DNA of 64,000 bases, from the NCBI RefSeq assembly GCF_023078475.1, contig NZ_CP095741.1, positions 3,968,001 through 4,032,000 of the forward strand. Direction: 5' to 3'. The position numbers and the translations under genes are program-made. A model generated the notes under the pieces. The model was not told the origin of the DNA. It did not search any database and saw only the letters and a list, made by a program, of their open reading frames with translations. Below, one piece after another: positions 36,478 through 43,434 of this stretch; the stretch's first letter is position 1; every line of letters begins with the position of its first letter. This stretch comes from Luteibacter aegosomaticola. Its GTDB lineage: Bacteria > Pseudomonadota > Gammaproteobacteria > Xanthomonadales > Rhodanobacteraceae.

Positions 36478-37875
36478 ATGATCGCGTCATTCCCACCGCC
36501 CGGACGGTCGTCACCGTCGAGCGCGCGGCGGGCCCGCAAGGGCCTGCTGCCGATGGTGGCGGTCGCGCTTGCGCTGACCGGGACGCTGGGCGCGATGCAC
36601 CTCCATGCGATCACGCTGGAAGCGCGAAACGTCGCGCGCATCCAGGCGGTGCGGCTGGCTGGCGTGGTGCAACCGAATGCCGGAGACGATGCGGTACGTG
36701 ACGCGCTTTCGCGCACGTTATCGCGCAGCTCGCCAACGGCGCAGGTGATTCTGCGCCGCAACGAAGGCACCGACCTCTTGATCGACAGCGGACGCCCCGT
36801 CCACGCGGGAAAGCAGATGCACGTGGTGGTGGCTACGCCGCTGGGTGAGATTGAAACCATCTCGGATGCCTCGGCGCTACGTGAAAGGCGCCTCGCCGCC
36901 ATGCTCATGATGCTGCTGCTCGGCGCGGGCATCGTTGCCGTCTATCTCGCCTGCAAGCGGCTACTGGAGCGTGAGCTGATCGAGGCGTTCGACAACCAGG
37001 ATGCGGTGAAAAAACGCGTCGATGCAGCATTGCTTCCGCGTGACAGAAGCAGCCCGCATGTCGATGAATCACCGGTGCACGCCGTCGACCGCCTGGTGGG
37101 TGAACTACGCGACCTGCGCAGCCGCCACGATGCGGCGCTGGCCGAGGCCTTCCGCCAACGCATGCAGGAAATGGCGCGGCAAACGCGCTTCATTGAACAG
37201 GTGGGCGACCATTTCCGCCAGCCTCTGCAGGCGCTCTCCCTTTTCGTCGGCGGCATGCAGCCAGGTGACGATCTGCGCCAACGCGCCGTACAGGGCCAGA
37301 TGCGCACGAATGTCACCCGGCTCAATGAACTGCTTGACGGACTGTTGGATCTCGCCCGTTTCGATGCCGGCGCGATCGAACCGACCTGCAGCGATGTGAT
37401 CGCCGCCGATCTGTTCGTGCGGGAGCGCGGTGCCATCGCCAACGATGCCGGCCGGCTCAGCGTGGACATCCATTGGCGAGGTGGCCGGCTACCGATCCGC
37501 AGCGACGCCGGACTGCTCGGCGAGCTGATCCACCGGCTTGTTGCCAACGCCGTGATCAGCACCCCACATGGGCGCGTGCTGGTGGCCATGCGCCGGCGTG
37601 GTGATGCGGTGCGTCTTGAAGTGCGTGACAACGGGATGGGCCTGGAGCCGCGCCAACAGGAACGCCTGTTCGATGACTTCACGCGCCTACCCGGGCATCC
37701 CGGCTATGGGCTTGGGCTGGCCGTCGCCAGGCGCATTGCCGAGCTCCTGGGGGGACAGATTGGCGTCCGCTCCAGCCCGGGCCGCGGCACGCTGTTCTGG
37801 GTGCAACTGGAGGGTGCGGCCGCCGGCCCCGCGCCGCAGCGGGCGGCGGAACTCAGCCACCACCCGGCCATGTGA
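36478..37875 (+). CDS. Sensor histidine kinase, atypical H-box
   Basis: The 465-residue protein has two membrane segments (about 24-41 and 140-158) and a small periplasmic domain between. The ATPase domain looks complete: LIHRLVANAV (N-box), VRDNGMGL and GYGLGLAVARRI. In the dimerisation helix, however, the H-box reads G-D244-H245-F-R-Q-P-L where the neighbouring kinase has S-H-D-L-R-Q-P-L. The phosphoacceptor His and the following acidic residue are thus swapped. It may be a non-phosphorylating partner or use H245 in shifted register. Confidence 0.8.
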   Translation: MIASFPPPGRSSPSSARRARKGLLPMVAVALALTGTLGAMHLHAITLEARNVARIQAVRLAGVVQPNAGDDAVRDALSRTLSRSSPTAQVILRRNEGTDLLIDSGRPVHAGKQMHVVVATPLGEIETISDASALRERRLAAMLMMLLLGAGIVAVYLACKRLLERELIEAFDNQDAVKKRVDAALLPRDRSSPHVDESPVHAVDRLVGELRDLRSRHDAALAEAFRQRMQEMARQTRFIEQVGDHFRQPLQALSLFVGGMQPGDDLRQRAVQGQMRTNVTRLNELLDGLLDLARFDAGAIEPTCSDVIAADLFVRERGAIANDAGRLSVDIHWRGGRLPIRSDAGLLGELIHRLVANAVISTPHGRVLVAMRRRGDAVRLEVRDNGMGLEPRQQERLFDDFTRLPGHPGYGLGLAVARRIAELLGGQIGVRSSPGRGTLFWVQLEGAAAGPAPQRAAELSHHPAM

Positions 37876-37957
37876 AAACACGCGGCAGGCCCCTGTGCGC
37901 GGAGCATGGACCGGCGTACCCTTGCGCCACTGAAACCGAGCTGCCGAGGGTAGGGTC

Positions 37958-38902
37958 GTGGCGAGCGTTAACTGGTCGGATACCGCGCCGGTAGTGGCGT
38001 TCCTGGGCGTATTCGCTGGTGCCATCGGCTTGCCGGTTCCCGCCATGCCCACGCTGATCGTGGTCGGCAGCACGCTCGTGCTGGCACAGAACCCCATGCT
38101 GATCCTGGCCACGTTCGTCGGCGCGCTTGCGGGTGCTTTCGCGGGCGATACCGCGTGGTTCCTCACCGGCCGCCGCTTCGGCTACCGGGTGCTGGACAGC
38201 CTCTGCCGCATCTCCCTCTCCCCGGATACCTGCGTACGCCGGGCGAGCGGGTTCTTCGAGAAGCGCGGCGTGAAGCTGCTGTTGGTATCCCGGTTCATCC
38301 CCGGCCTCTCGCTCGTGGCCATTCCCATCGCCGGGGCCGGCGATACCCGGTTCAGCCGGTTCACCGTGTACGACCTTGCCGGCGCAGCCCTGTGGATCTC
38401 GGTGGGGCTATCGGTTGGCATGCTGTTCTACCGCCAGATCGACGCCGTCCTCGCGTTGCTGAAGCAGTTCGGCTTCGGCCTGGCGACGCTCGCGGCGATT
38501 GCCCTGGTCGTCTGGATCGCATTCCGCTATGCCCGTCGTACGCTGTTGATCGCACGGCTGCGCAAGAGCCGCATTTCCGTCGACGAACTGGCCGTGCTGC
38601 TGGCCAACGACCCGGGCGCACTCATCGTGGACGTGCGCAGCCTTTCCAACCGCAGGGACGACCCCTTCGTGATCCCGGGTTCGCGCCTGTTCGACCTGAC
38701 CACCGCCAGCGCCGACCTCGCCACCCTGCCCCGGGACACGGCCGTGGTGATCTATTGCTCGTGCCCCAACGAAGTCTCGGCGGCCAAGGTGGCCGAGCGG
38801 CTGACCAAACTGGGCTTCGCCAACGTGCGGCCCCTGACCGGGGGCATCGGCGCCTGGCGCGACGCCGGGCGCGACGTCGAAGCCATCATCCTGGCCACCT
38901 GA
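37958..38902 (+). CDS. DedA-family membrane protein fused to a rhodanese domain
   Basis: The 314-residue protein has an N-terminal DedA (SNARE-associated) domain of several membrane segments, with GDTAWFLTGRRFGYR and SRFIPGLSLVAIPIAG, and a C-terminal rhodanese domain (about residues 205-310) with IVDVRS and the active-site loop IYCSCPNE. DedA proteins move lipids or support proton-coupled membrane balance; rhodaneses transfer sulfur. The start is GTG 37958 with GAGGGTAGGG upstream. The purpose of the fusion is unknown. Confidence 0.88.
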   Translation: MASVNWSDTAPVVAFLGVFAGAIGLPVPAMPTLIVVGSTLVLAQNPMLILATFVGALAGAFAGDTAWFLTGRRFGYRVLDSLCRISLSPDTCVRRASGFFEKRGVKLLLVSRFIPGLSLVAIPIAGAGDTRFSRFTVYDLAGAALWISVGLSVGMLFYRQIDAVLALLKQFGFGLATLAAIALVVWIAFRYARRTLLIARLRKSRISVDELAVLLANDPGALIVDVRSLSNRRDDPFVIPGSRLFDLTTASADLATLPRDTAVVIYCSCPNEVSAAKVAERLTKLGFANVRPLTGGIGAWRDAGRDVEAIILAT

Positions 38903-38925
38903 ACGGCGGTTTCAGCCTCTTTGGG

Positions 38926-38954
38926 TTGTGCCACCCGGCCCCGGCCACTAAACT
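38926..38954 (+). promoter_or_regulatory. Promoter of tRNA-Lys
   Basis: TTGTGC (38926-38931) and TAAACT (38949-38954) are separated by 17 bases, and the mature tRNA begins 18 bases later. Confidence 0.6.
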
Positions 38955-38972
38955 AGCCGGCTCCGTGCGTAT

Positions 38973-39048
38973 GGGTCGTTAGCTCAGTCGGTAGAGCAGC
39001 GGACTTTTAATCCGTAGGTCGACGGTTCGAATCCGTCACGACCCACCA
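38973..39048 (+). tRNA. tRNA-Lys (anticodon UUU)
   Basis: The 76-base gene folds with acceptor stem GGGTCGT/ACGACCC, D stem GCTC/GAGC, anticodon stem GCGGA/TCCGT with loop CTTTTAA (anticodon TTT), T stem GACGG/CCGTC with loop TTCGAAT, and an encoded CCA end. Phage-like genes begin after it, so its 3' half is the probable integration site. Confidence 0.97.
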
Positions 39049-39407
39049 TTGCAATCAATAAGTTACGTAAAATCTGGTCTGGTAGACGAGCTTCGGCCGT
39101 AAAATTCCCCGTAAAATTTGTGCCCTTTTTCGGTTGGTCGAGGCGTTGGCACGCAATGTGCCTCTAAACTTTCAGCCTGATCTGCCGTCTAAGAAATGAA
39201 CAGTACGATCTAGGCTCCATTGTTTAGCCGCATATTCGATCGCATGTTTCGTCACAGTTCGCGAAAAAACGTCACTTTGTGACGTCAGTTATATTGACAC
39301 CCGTACTGTCGCAAGCGACAGTCGCAGTTGAACCTGCCGTTTTTTACGGCTACAGTGTTAGGCCGGCCGGAGCACTCATGCCTCAGCTGGAATACCGGAG
39401 AGAGACC
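39049..39407. other. AT-richer non-coding region beside the tRNA
   Basis: This gap holds no convincing gene. It contains three copies of CGTAAAAT (39066-39073, 39098-39105, 39110-39117), which may be integrase arm sites, and a control region with two dyads near 39269-39322. A weak open frame from GTG 39279 merges into the next gene but lacks a ribosome site. Confidence 0.6.
39269..39322 (+). promoter_or_regulatory. Early promoter region with two operator-like dyads
   Basis: ACGTCAC-TTT-GTGACGT (39269-39285) and ACTGTCGC-AA-GCGACAGT (39305-39322) are perfect dyads on the two sides of TTGACA (39294-39299). The second contains CTGT-N8-ACAG, the LexA box pattern of enteric bacteria. A repressor bound there would cover the spacer or -10 of a rightward promoter for the gene at 39408. 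No good -10 hexamer is seen at exact spacing. Confidence 0.6.
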
Positions 39408-39590
39408 ATGTCTACCAATATGAGCAAGGCCCAAGAGCTGCTCTTTGGCACGAGCGGCCTCGGTGCGTCGAACATCAAGCTGTATACCGGTAGCGATCGC
39501 GACGCGACGCCCGAAGAGATCGCCGGTGAGCTGGCCCACATGCTCGAGAACCTGCGCGACGGCAACTACGAGGTTGTGGAAATCGTTTAA
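39408..39590 (+). CDS. Small protein of unknown function (60 residues)
   Basis: GGAGAGAG lies just upstream of ATG 39408. The protein (start MSTNMSKAQELLFGTSGLG) is soluble, with a predicted helix DATPEEIAGELAHMLENLRD and an acidic end EVVEIV. I do not recognise a family. It is the first gene of a rightward group and lies 32 bases before the ImmA/IrrE-like gene, so they are probably co-transcribed from the promoter with the dyads. Confidence 0.65.
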   Translation: MSTNMSKAQELLFGTSGLGASNIKLYTGSDRDATPEEIAGELAHMLENLRDGNYEVVEIV

Positions 39591-39622
39591 TCGCGATTCC
39601 AAGCCTGACCAACGGAGCAGGG

Positions 39623-40210
39623 ATGTCCTACGCGCAGTTGCATGCAGTCGCCCAGAAGCAGGCGATTCCTGTAAGTCTTAAGATCTTGTTTGATACCGTC
39701 ACCCGGATTACCGGCGCGGAGGTGCAGGTGCGTGCTGTGCCGACGGTATCAGGCTCAAGCAGGGTTCGTGGCGCATATTTAAAGCCTGGAGACAACAGCT
39801 GGCTCGCTGGCCAGTTTGGCGGGCATCCTTGCATCTTGATCGCCTCAGGTCAGTCGGATCCGGCGAAGCGGTTTGCGCAAGTTAAAGAATTGATGCACGT
39901 CTTCGATGATGCCTACGACCATGTAGGCACGGCAGACGACTTCGAAGTCTTGCTAGAGCAGCTGACGACACCGCCTGCGTTCGACAAGATCGCTCCTGGC
40001 GTCATGTCTGAGCACCTTGCCGTCTATATGGCTCTTGGTTTGCTTTGCCCGGAAGCGAAGCGTCAGGAGTTTGCTCGCGAGCTTAACAACGGCAAGATCA
40101 AGGTCGAGGAAATTGCAGACGCTTTGCAAATCCCTGTCTCCGTGGTGCACATCCTGTTCGGTGAGCACACTTCGGCGATCATCCTGCACTGCGTGCGTCA
40201 CTATTGCTGA
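39623..40210 (+). CDS. ImmA/IrrE-like protein with degenerate metal motif
   Basis: The 195-residue protein resembles ImmA/IrrE (DUF955) metallopeptidase-like proteins in layout: a small beta part (QFGGHPCILIAS), then RFAQVKELMHVFDD at 83-96, then SEHLAVYMALGLLCPEAKR (129-147), and a helical end with KVEEIADALQIPVSVV (160-175). In active members the first helix has H-E-x-x-H; here it is K88-E-L-M-H92, so one zinc ligand is lost. E130 could be the third ligand equivalent. Active members cleave repressors in phage and stress control. This one may bind without cutting; the match is by eye. Confidence 0.5.
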   Translation: MSYAQLHAVAQKQAIPVSLKILFDTVTRITGAEVQVRAVPTVSGSSRVRGAYLKPGDNSWLAGQFGGHPCILIASGQSDPAKRFAQVKELMHVFDDAYDHVGTADDFEVLLEQLTTPPAFDKIAPGVMSEHLAVYMALGLLCPEAKRQEFARELNNGKIKVEEIADALQIPVSVVHILFGEHTSAIILHCVRHYC

Positions 40211-40690
40211 TCATGACCGTTCGACCCCTTGACTTAATCAAGGGTGTTGGCTCAAGCCAGTCAAGAACCACCTGATTTTTCAATCGCTTACGGTTATCCA
40301 CGTGCTGTTGGGGCGCTCTACTCGTGAGAGGCACCATAATTTTCCCTGCGCGCAATGCATGGGTGTGAAAAAAACGGCACCGCGTGTTCCACACCATGTT
40401 CCACGCGTTGCGTCTAAGCCGTGATGCATCAGCCTATGCCATAGGTTGGCTTGCCATTCAGCTGCTCACAATGCACTGAAATTTATGGTTTTTTTCGCCA
40501 ACCCGAGGGTTAAAGTTTCACGAGATCCGGCCGATCACTAAACGAGTGCTTGACAGGATCGAAAGTCGTGGTAATTGCTCGGTTAACTGTTTAGAATGTA
40601 GAGCTAGGTTGACATTGAACAGTCTTCGTGAAGGCTAGTTTTGTGGTGGAGGCTGAGCCCTTCACTTTGCAAACAGGGGGAAGCATTAGC
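40211..40690. other. Non-coding gap with promoter-like and dyad sequences
   Basis: I see no gene in this 480-base AT-richer stretch. It holds a perfect dyad CCTATG-C-CATAGG (40433-40445), a repeat of GTTCCAC (near 40386 and 40399), and two TTGACA hexamers (40550 and 40609) without clear -10 partners. A regulatory or small RNA function is possible but not shown. Confidence 0.5.
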
Positions 40691-41071
40691 ATGGGAAGCG
40701 ATGGAAGCGGTCAGATGGATGCTCATCAGCTCGAAGAGAAGATGACGCAGACCGCACAAAAGCTCTGGCAGAAGGCGATCGAGCAGATCAATCTGGTACT
40801 GGAAGCCCATAAGTATTACGGGTTCACACATTTCCAATACTCAGACCCTAGCATCGAGGTCATCCTTGGTCAGATGCAGATGGTTGAGTTGGTGCTTTCC
40901 CTGTTGAAGCAAAGCGAGCAGTTTACGAACGATCCCGAGCGCATGATCGTGCTGCTCAATTGTGAAATGTCCGTCACGCAGATCAAAGTCATAAACACTG
41001 CCTTAAAGACGGGCAACGAAGAAGCTTACAGAGATTGCATTCAGAAACTTTCCACACAACGTCAGTACTAA
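40691..41071 (+). CDS. Helical protein of unknown function (126 residues)
   Basis: ATG 40691 is preceded by AGGGGG at 10 bases; a GTG start at 40628 lacks such a site. The protein is rich in helices (QLEEKMTQTAQKLWQKAIEQ, IEVILGQMQMVELVLSLLKQ) and has no signal or membrane segment. No family is recognised. It begins after a 480-base gap from the ImmA/IrrE-like gene and so may have its own promoter. Confidence 0.6.
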   Translation: MGSDGSGQMDAHQLEEKMTQTAQKLWQKAIEQINLVLEAHKYYGFTHFQYSDPSIEVILGQMQMVELVLSLLKQSEQFTNDPERMIVLLNCEMSVTQIKVINTALKTGNEEAYRDCIQKLSTQRQY

Positions 41072-41108
41072 GCACTCACACAAGAGTAGGAGCCCACGGA
41101 GAACTGCC

Positions 41109-41270
41109 ATGAAAACCAACGTTGCCACCCTGAAGATGCCCGCACTCGAGACGCCGCGTAGTGCTCAGGACGTGATTGCGTTGCTCGAGCTTGCCTGTGA
41201 TTGTTTTGATCGGGCCAATGAAGCCATGAAACAGCGCATTGAGATGCTGTCGGTCCCGCGAGCGGCTTAA
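41109..41270 (+). CDS. Very small protein of unknown function (53 residues)
   Basis: GGAG lies 7 bases before ATG 41109. The protein (start MKTNVATLKMPALETPRSAQ) has a helix DVIALLELACDCFDRANEAM with two cysteines, and then KQRIEMLSVPRAA. It lies 37 bases after the helical protein gene and right before a strong terminator, which supports it as the last gene of that unit. Its function is unknown. Confidence 0.55.
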   Translation: MKTNVATLKMPALETPRSAQDVIALLELACDCFDRANEAMKQRIEMLSVPRAA

Positions 41271-41293
41271 GTTCTACCGCCTACAGAATTCAG

Positions 41294-41322
41294 AGAAACC
41301 CCGCTTCGGCGGGGTTTTTTTT
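41294..41322 (+). terminator. Intrinsic terminator of the tRNA-proximal cassette
   Basis: AAACCCCGC, loop TTCG, GCGGGGTTT is followed by a T run. Essentially the same sequence, in reverse orientation, is at 56464-56488. Confidence 0.92.
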
Positions 41323-41390
41323 GGTCCAACTTCGGCAATCGGCCCTGTCGGGTCGCTATCGATGAGAACAGGTGGTCAGAAAATGACCAT

Positions 41391-41570
41391 ATGAACTCGT
41401 TCCGATCCTTCGAGCGCGCCAAGCGCAATGGCACCGCCGGTAACAGCAGCTACGGCGGTCCAGGCCATGTTTTCTGCGAGCGTCACCGCCAGCGTTACCG
41501 CCTTGGCCAGATGTGTACCGAGTGCCTGCCCGGCTACCGGCCCTCACCGAAACCGAGGCGCCGCCGTTGA
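41391..41570 (+). CDS. Small basic protein with Cys pairs (59 residues)
   Basis: The protein (start MNSFRSFERAKRNGTAGNSS) has VFCERH and MCTEC, four Cys/His positions that could bind zinc, and a basic end KPRRRR. Its stop TGA overlaps the TTG start of the next gene. The pair is typical of small phage accessory proteins. Its function is unknown. Confidence 0.5.
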   Translation: MNSFRSFERAKRNGTAGNSSYGGPGHVFCERHRQRYRLGQMCTECLPGYRPSPKPRRRR

Positions 41571-41764
41571 ACCGGTACGGCCGTAGCGCATGGCGACGGG
41601 ACCGTGACCGCAAGCTCGAGGCCGAGAACGCCTGGAAGGAATGCCCTGTGCCCGGCCATGGCGGCTACAACCCGATGCAGAAGACGCTCGGCAGCCGCTA
41701 TGTGGTGGGCCCGTGCCCTAGATGCGCAGCCGATCGCTACGAGGCAGCGAAGCGCGGCCTATAG
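41567..41764 (+). CDS. Small Cys-containing phage protein (65 residues)
   Basis: The likely start is TTG 41567, overlapping the stop of the preceding gene (TTGA). The protein has WKECPVPGHGGYNP and GPCPRCAADRYEAA, which give three Cys and a His that could form a zinc ribbon. It is translationally coupled to the previous gene. Its function is unknown. Confidence 0.5.
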   Translation: MNRYGRSAWRRDRDRKLEAENAWKECPVPGHGGYNPMQKTLGSRYVVGPCPRCAADRYEAAKRGL

Positions 41765-42040
41765 GTTCCGCTCGAGCCAGCGGGTAGCCATCTTCATGGC
41801 GTAAGCGTCCCACGCCTGGACTACGTCGGCAGCGCTCGGCCGCGGGCCAAGGAATCGGATCCTCCCCTCAACGGCATGACTTGGATTCCCATCGGGGAAA
41901 AGACTGACGCGATAGCCATCCAGCGTGGCCAGCTCGCGCACGAAGGCCACCCTACGGCCCGAGTCGTTCACGGCGTAGCGTTGGGGCATCAAGCCGCCCA
42001 TGCCACTTCGTTCTCGGGGTATCCAGGTGATCGTGCCCAT
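41759..42040 (-). CDS. Possible small phage protein (93 residues)
   Basis: From ATG 42040 the protein runs MGTITWIPRERSGMGG, then QRYAVNDSGRRVAFVRELAT and GYRVSLFPDGNPSHAVEGRI. The alternation of strands suggests a small folded domain. It lies on the opposite strand to its neighbours and overlaps the preceding gene end by 6 bases, so it is less certain. Confidence 0.45.
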   Translation of the reverse strand: MGTITWIPRERSGMGGLMPQRYAVNDSGRRVAFVRELATLDGYRVSLFPDGNPSHAVEGRIRFLGPRPSAADVVQAWDAYAMKMATRWLERNL

Positions 42041-42145
42041 AGGGCGGCGGAGGTTACGCCTGCACGGTCTCACCTGTCGAGAGTCGCCCCCGTTGCCTGT
42101 CCGACGGCCGCGGTCTACCCTTCATGGCTGACTAGGGAGAGCGCC

Positions 42146-42937
42146 GTGGAAGCTACCGTAAAAATCGCCGACAACACCTATCGCATGGAGTCGGATGACG
42201 AATACCTGCGCGCTGCGGGCGCCGACTTCGAGCCCGAGATGATTGCGCTGTTCCGCCACTTCGCGAAGGGCACGGTCCTGGACGTCGGCGCGAACATCGG
42301 TTTCACTGCCCTTGCGTTCGCCCAGATGGCCGATGTCGTGCATTGCTTTGAGCCGAGCCCGTCTACGTTCCGCTTTCTCACGGGAAACACGGCTGGCCAG
42401 CACAAGCTCTGCCTTCACCAATTCGGACTCGGAGATGCCCCTGGCAAGTTCGAGCTCACCTTCTCGCCGTTCACGCGCGCCGGCGGCTTCGTCTCGAACC
42501 AGACGCAAGCTTGCGAGGGCCACATCCACGAAGAGATCGAGGTCCGCCGCCTGGACGACGTAGCCACGTCCCTCGACCTGGCCGGCCTAGATTTCGTGAA
42601 GATCGACGTGGAAGGGTTCGAGTCGCACGTACTCCGCGGTGGGATCAGGACGATCCACCGGTATAAGCCGGTCGTGGTGCTGGAACTGAACCACTGGTGC
42701 CTAAACGCGTTCCAGCGCACGTCGGTGCCGGAATTCCTCGACTATCTGCGCGGCATCTTCCCGAAGCTCTATGCGGTTCAGGGAGGCACGTATCTGAACC
42801 TCCACGAGCCGAATGACAGCTACAAGGTGATGTACTACCACATCCTGCAAATGAAGTACGCCACGATCGTCTGCGCCTTCGACGATGATCAGGTCGCCGG
42901 ATTCCGTGCCGCGTACGAGTACAGGGTCGCCGACTGA
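42146..42937 (+). CDS. FkbM family methyltransferase (probable moron)
   Basis: The 263-residue protein has the SAM-binding loop VLDVGANIGFTALAF (about residues 45-58), FEPSPSTFRFL, and the FkbM signature DFVKIDVEGFESHVLRGG. FkbM enzymes methylate hydroxyl groups, often on sugars or lipids. AGGGAG lies 6 bases before GTG 42146. It is the only large gene read against the tail operon and lies next to the fibre genes, so it may modify surface polysaccharide or a phage structure; that role is inference. Confidence 0.85.
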   Translation: MEATVKIADNTYRMESDDEYLRAAGADFEPEMIALFRHFAKGTVLDVGANIGFTALAFAQMADVVHCFEPSPSTFRFLTGNTAGQHKLCLHQFGLGDAPGKFELTFSPFTRAGGFVSNQTQACEGHIHEEIEVRRLDDVATSLDLAGLDFVKIDVEGFESHVLRGGIRTIHRYKPVVVLELNHWCLNAFQRTSVPEFLDYLRGIFPKLYAVQGGTYLNLHEPNDSYKVMYYHILQMKYATIVCAFDDDQVAGFRAAYEYRVAD

Positions 42938-42954
42938 CGACCCGGTTTTTACAC

Positions 42955-43434
42955 TCAGACCACAGTGCCGTCCATGACGACGGCGCCGTAACCCGTTTGC
43001 GGAGGCGCGGGCCAATCCGGATTCGCCTTCGTGATGTCGATGCGGTTCACAGCCACCCGAAACTGCTTCCACTGCGTCAGCAACGCGGTCTCTTGAGCTG
43101 TAGCCTCGTCAAGATCAACGGCATCCTGAAGCGGCGCGATCGCCAGCGCGGCGGCAGCCAGCAGCTGGTTGCGCATCGCAGTATTCGCGGACAGGATTTG
43201 CTCCTGCGTCGGCGCCGGTGGCACGTAGGGGGCGAACGACCACGCTCCGCCATCGCCCTTGCTTGCCACGTCTCCCGCAACTGGCTGGGGTTCGATGTCG
43301 GTGATATCCACGCACATCGCGCAGAACTCGGGCGTAAACCGCTGGTCGAGCGGAATATACGTGCCGTCATCAGCTTCGACCGGAGGAATGATTTCCTGAA
43401 CAACACCGTTGTAAACGTAGGCATATGTGTTCAT
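42955..43434 (-). CDS. Tail fibre assembly chaperone
   Basis: The 159-residue protein has the layout of caudoviral tail fibre assembly proteins: MNTYAYVYNGVVQEIIPP at the start and, near the end, LLTQWKQFRVAVNRIDI then PDWPAPPQTGY, a typical W-x-x-[YF]-R-V-x-L/V-N-R...DWP pattern. Its start overlaps the fibre gene stop by 4 bases. It should help fold the fibre trimer. Confidence 0.82.
   Translation of the reverse strand: MNTYAYVYNGVVQEIIPPVEADDGTYIPLDQRFTPEFCAMCVDITDIEPQPVAGDVASKGDGGAWSFAPYVPPAPTQEQILSANTAMRNQLLAAAALAIAPLQDAVDLDEATAQETALLTQWKQFRVAVNRIDITKANPDWPAPPQTGYGAVVMDGTVV

Noticed and set aside
39279..39590. Longer 103-codon form of the 60-residue gene from GTG 39279
   Set aside because: It would translate through the dyads and promoter-like region and has no ribosome site, whereas ATG 39408 has a strong one.
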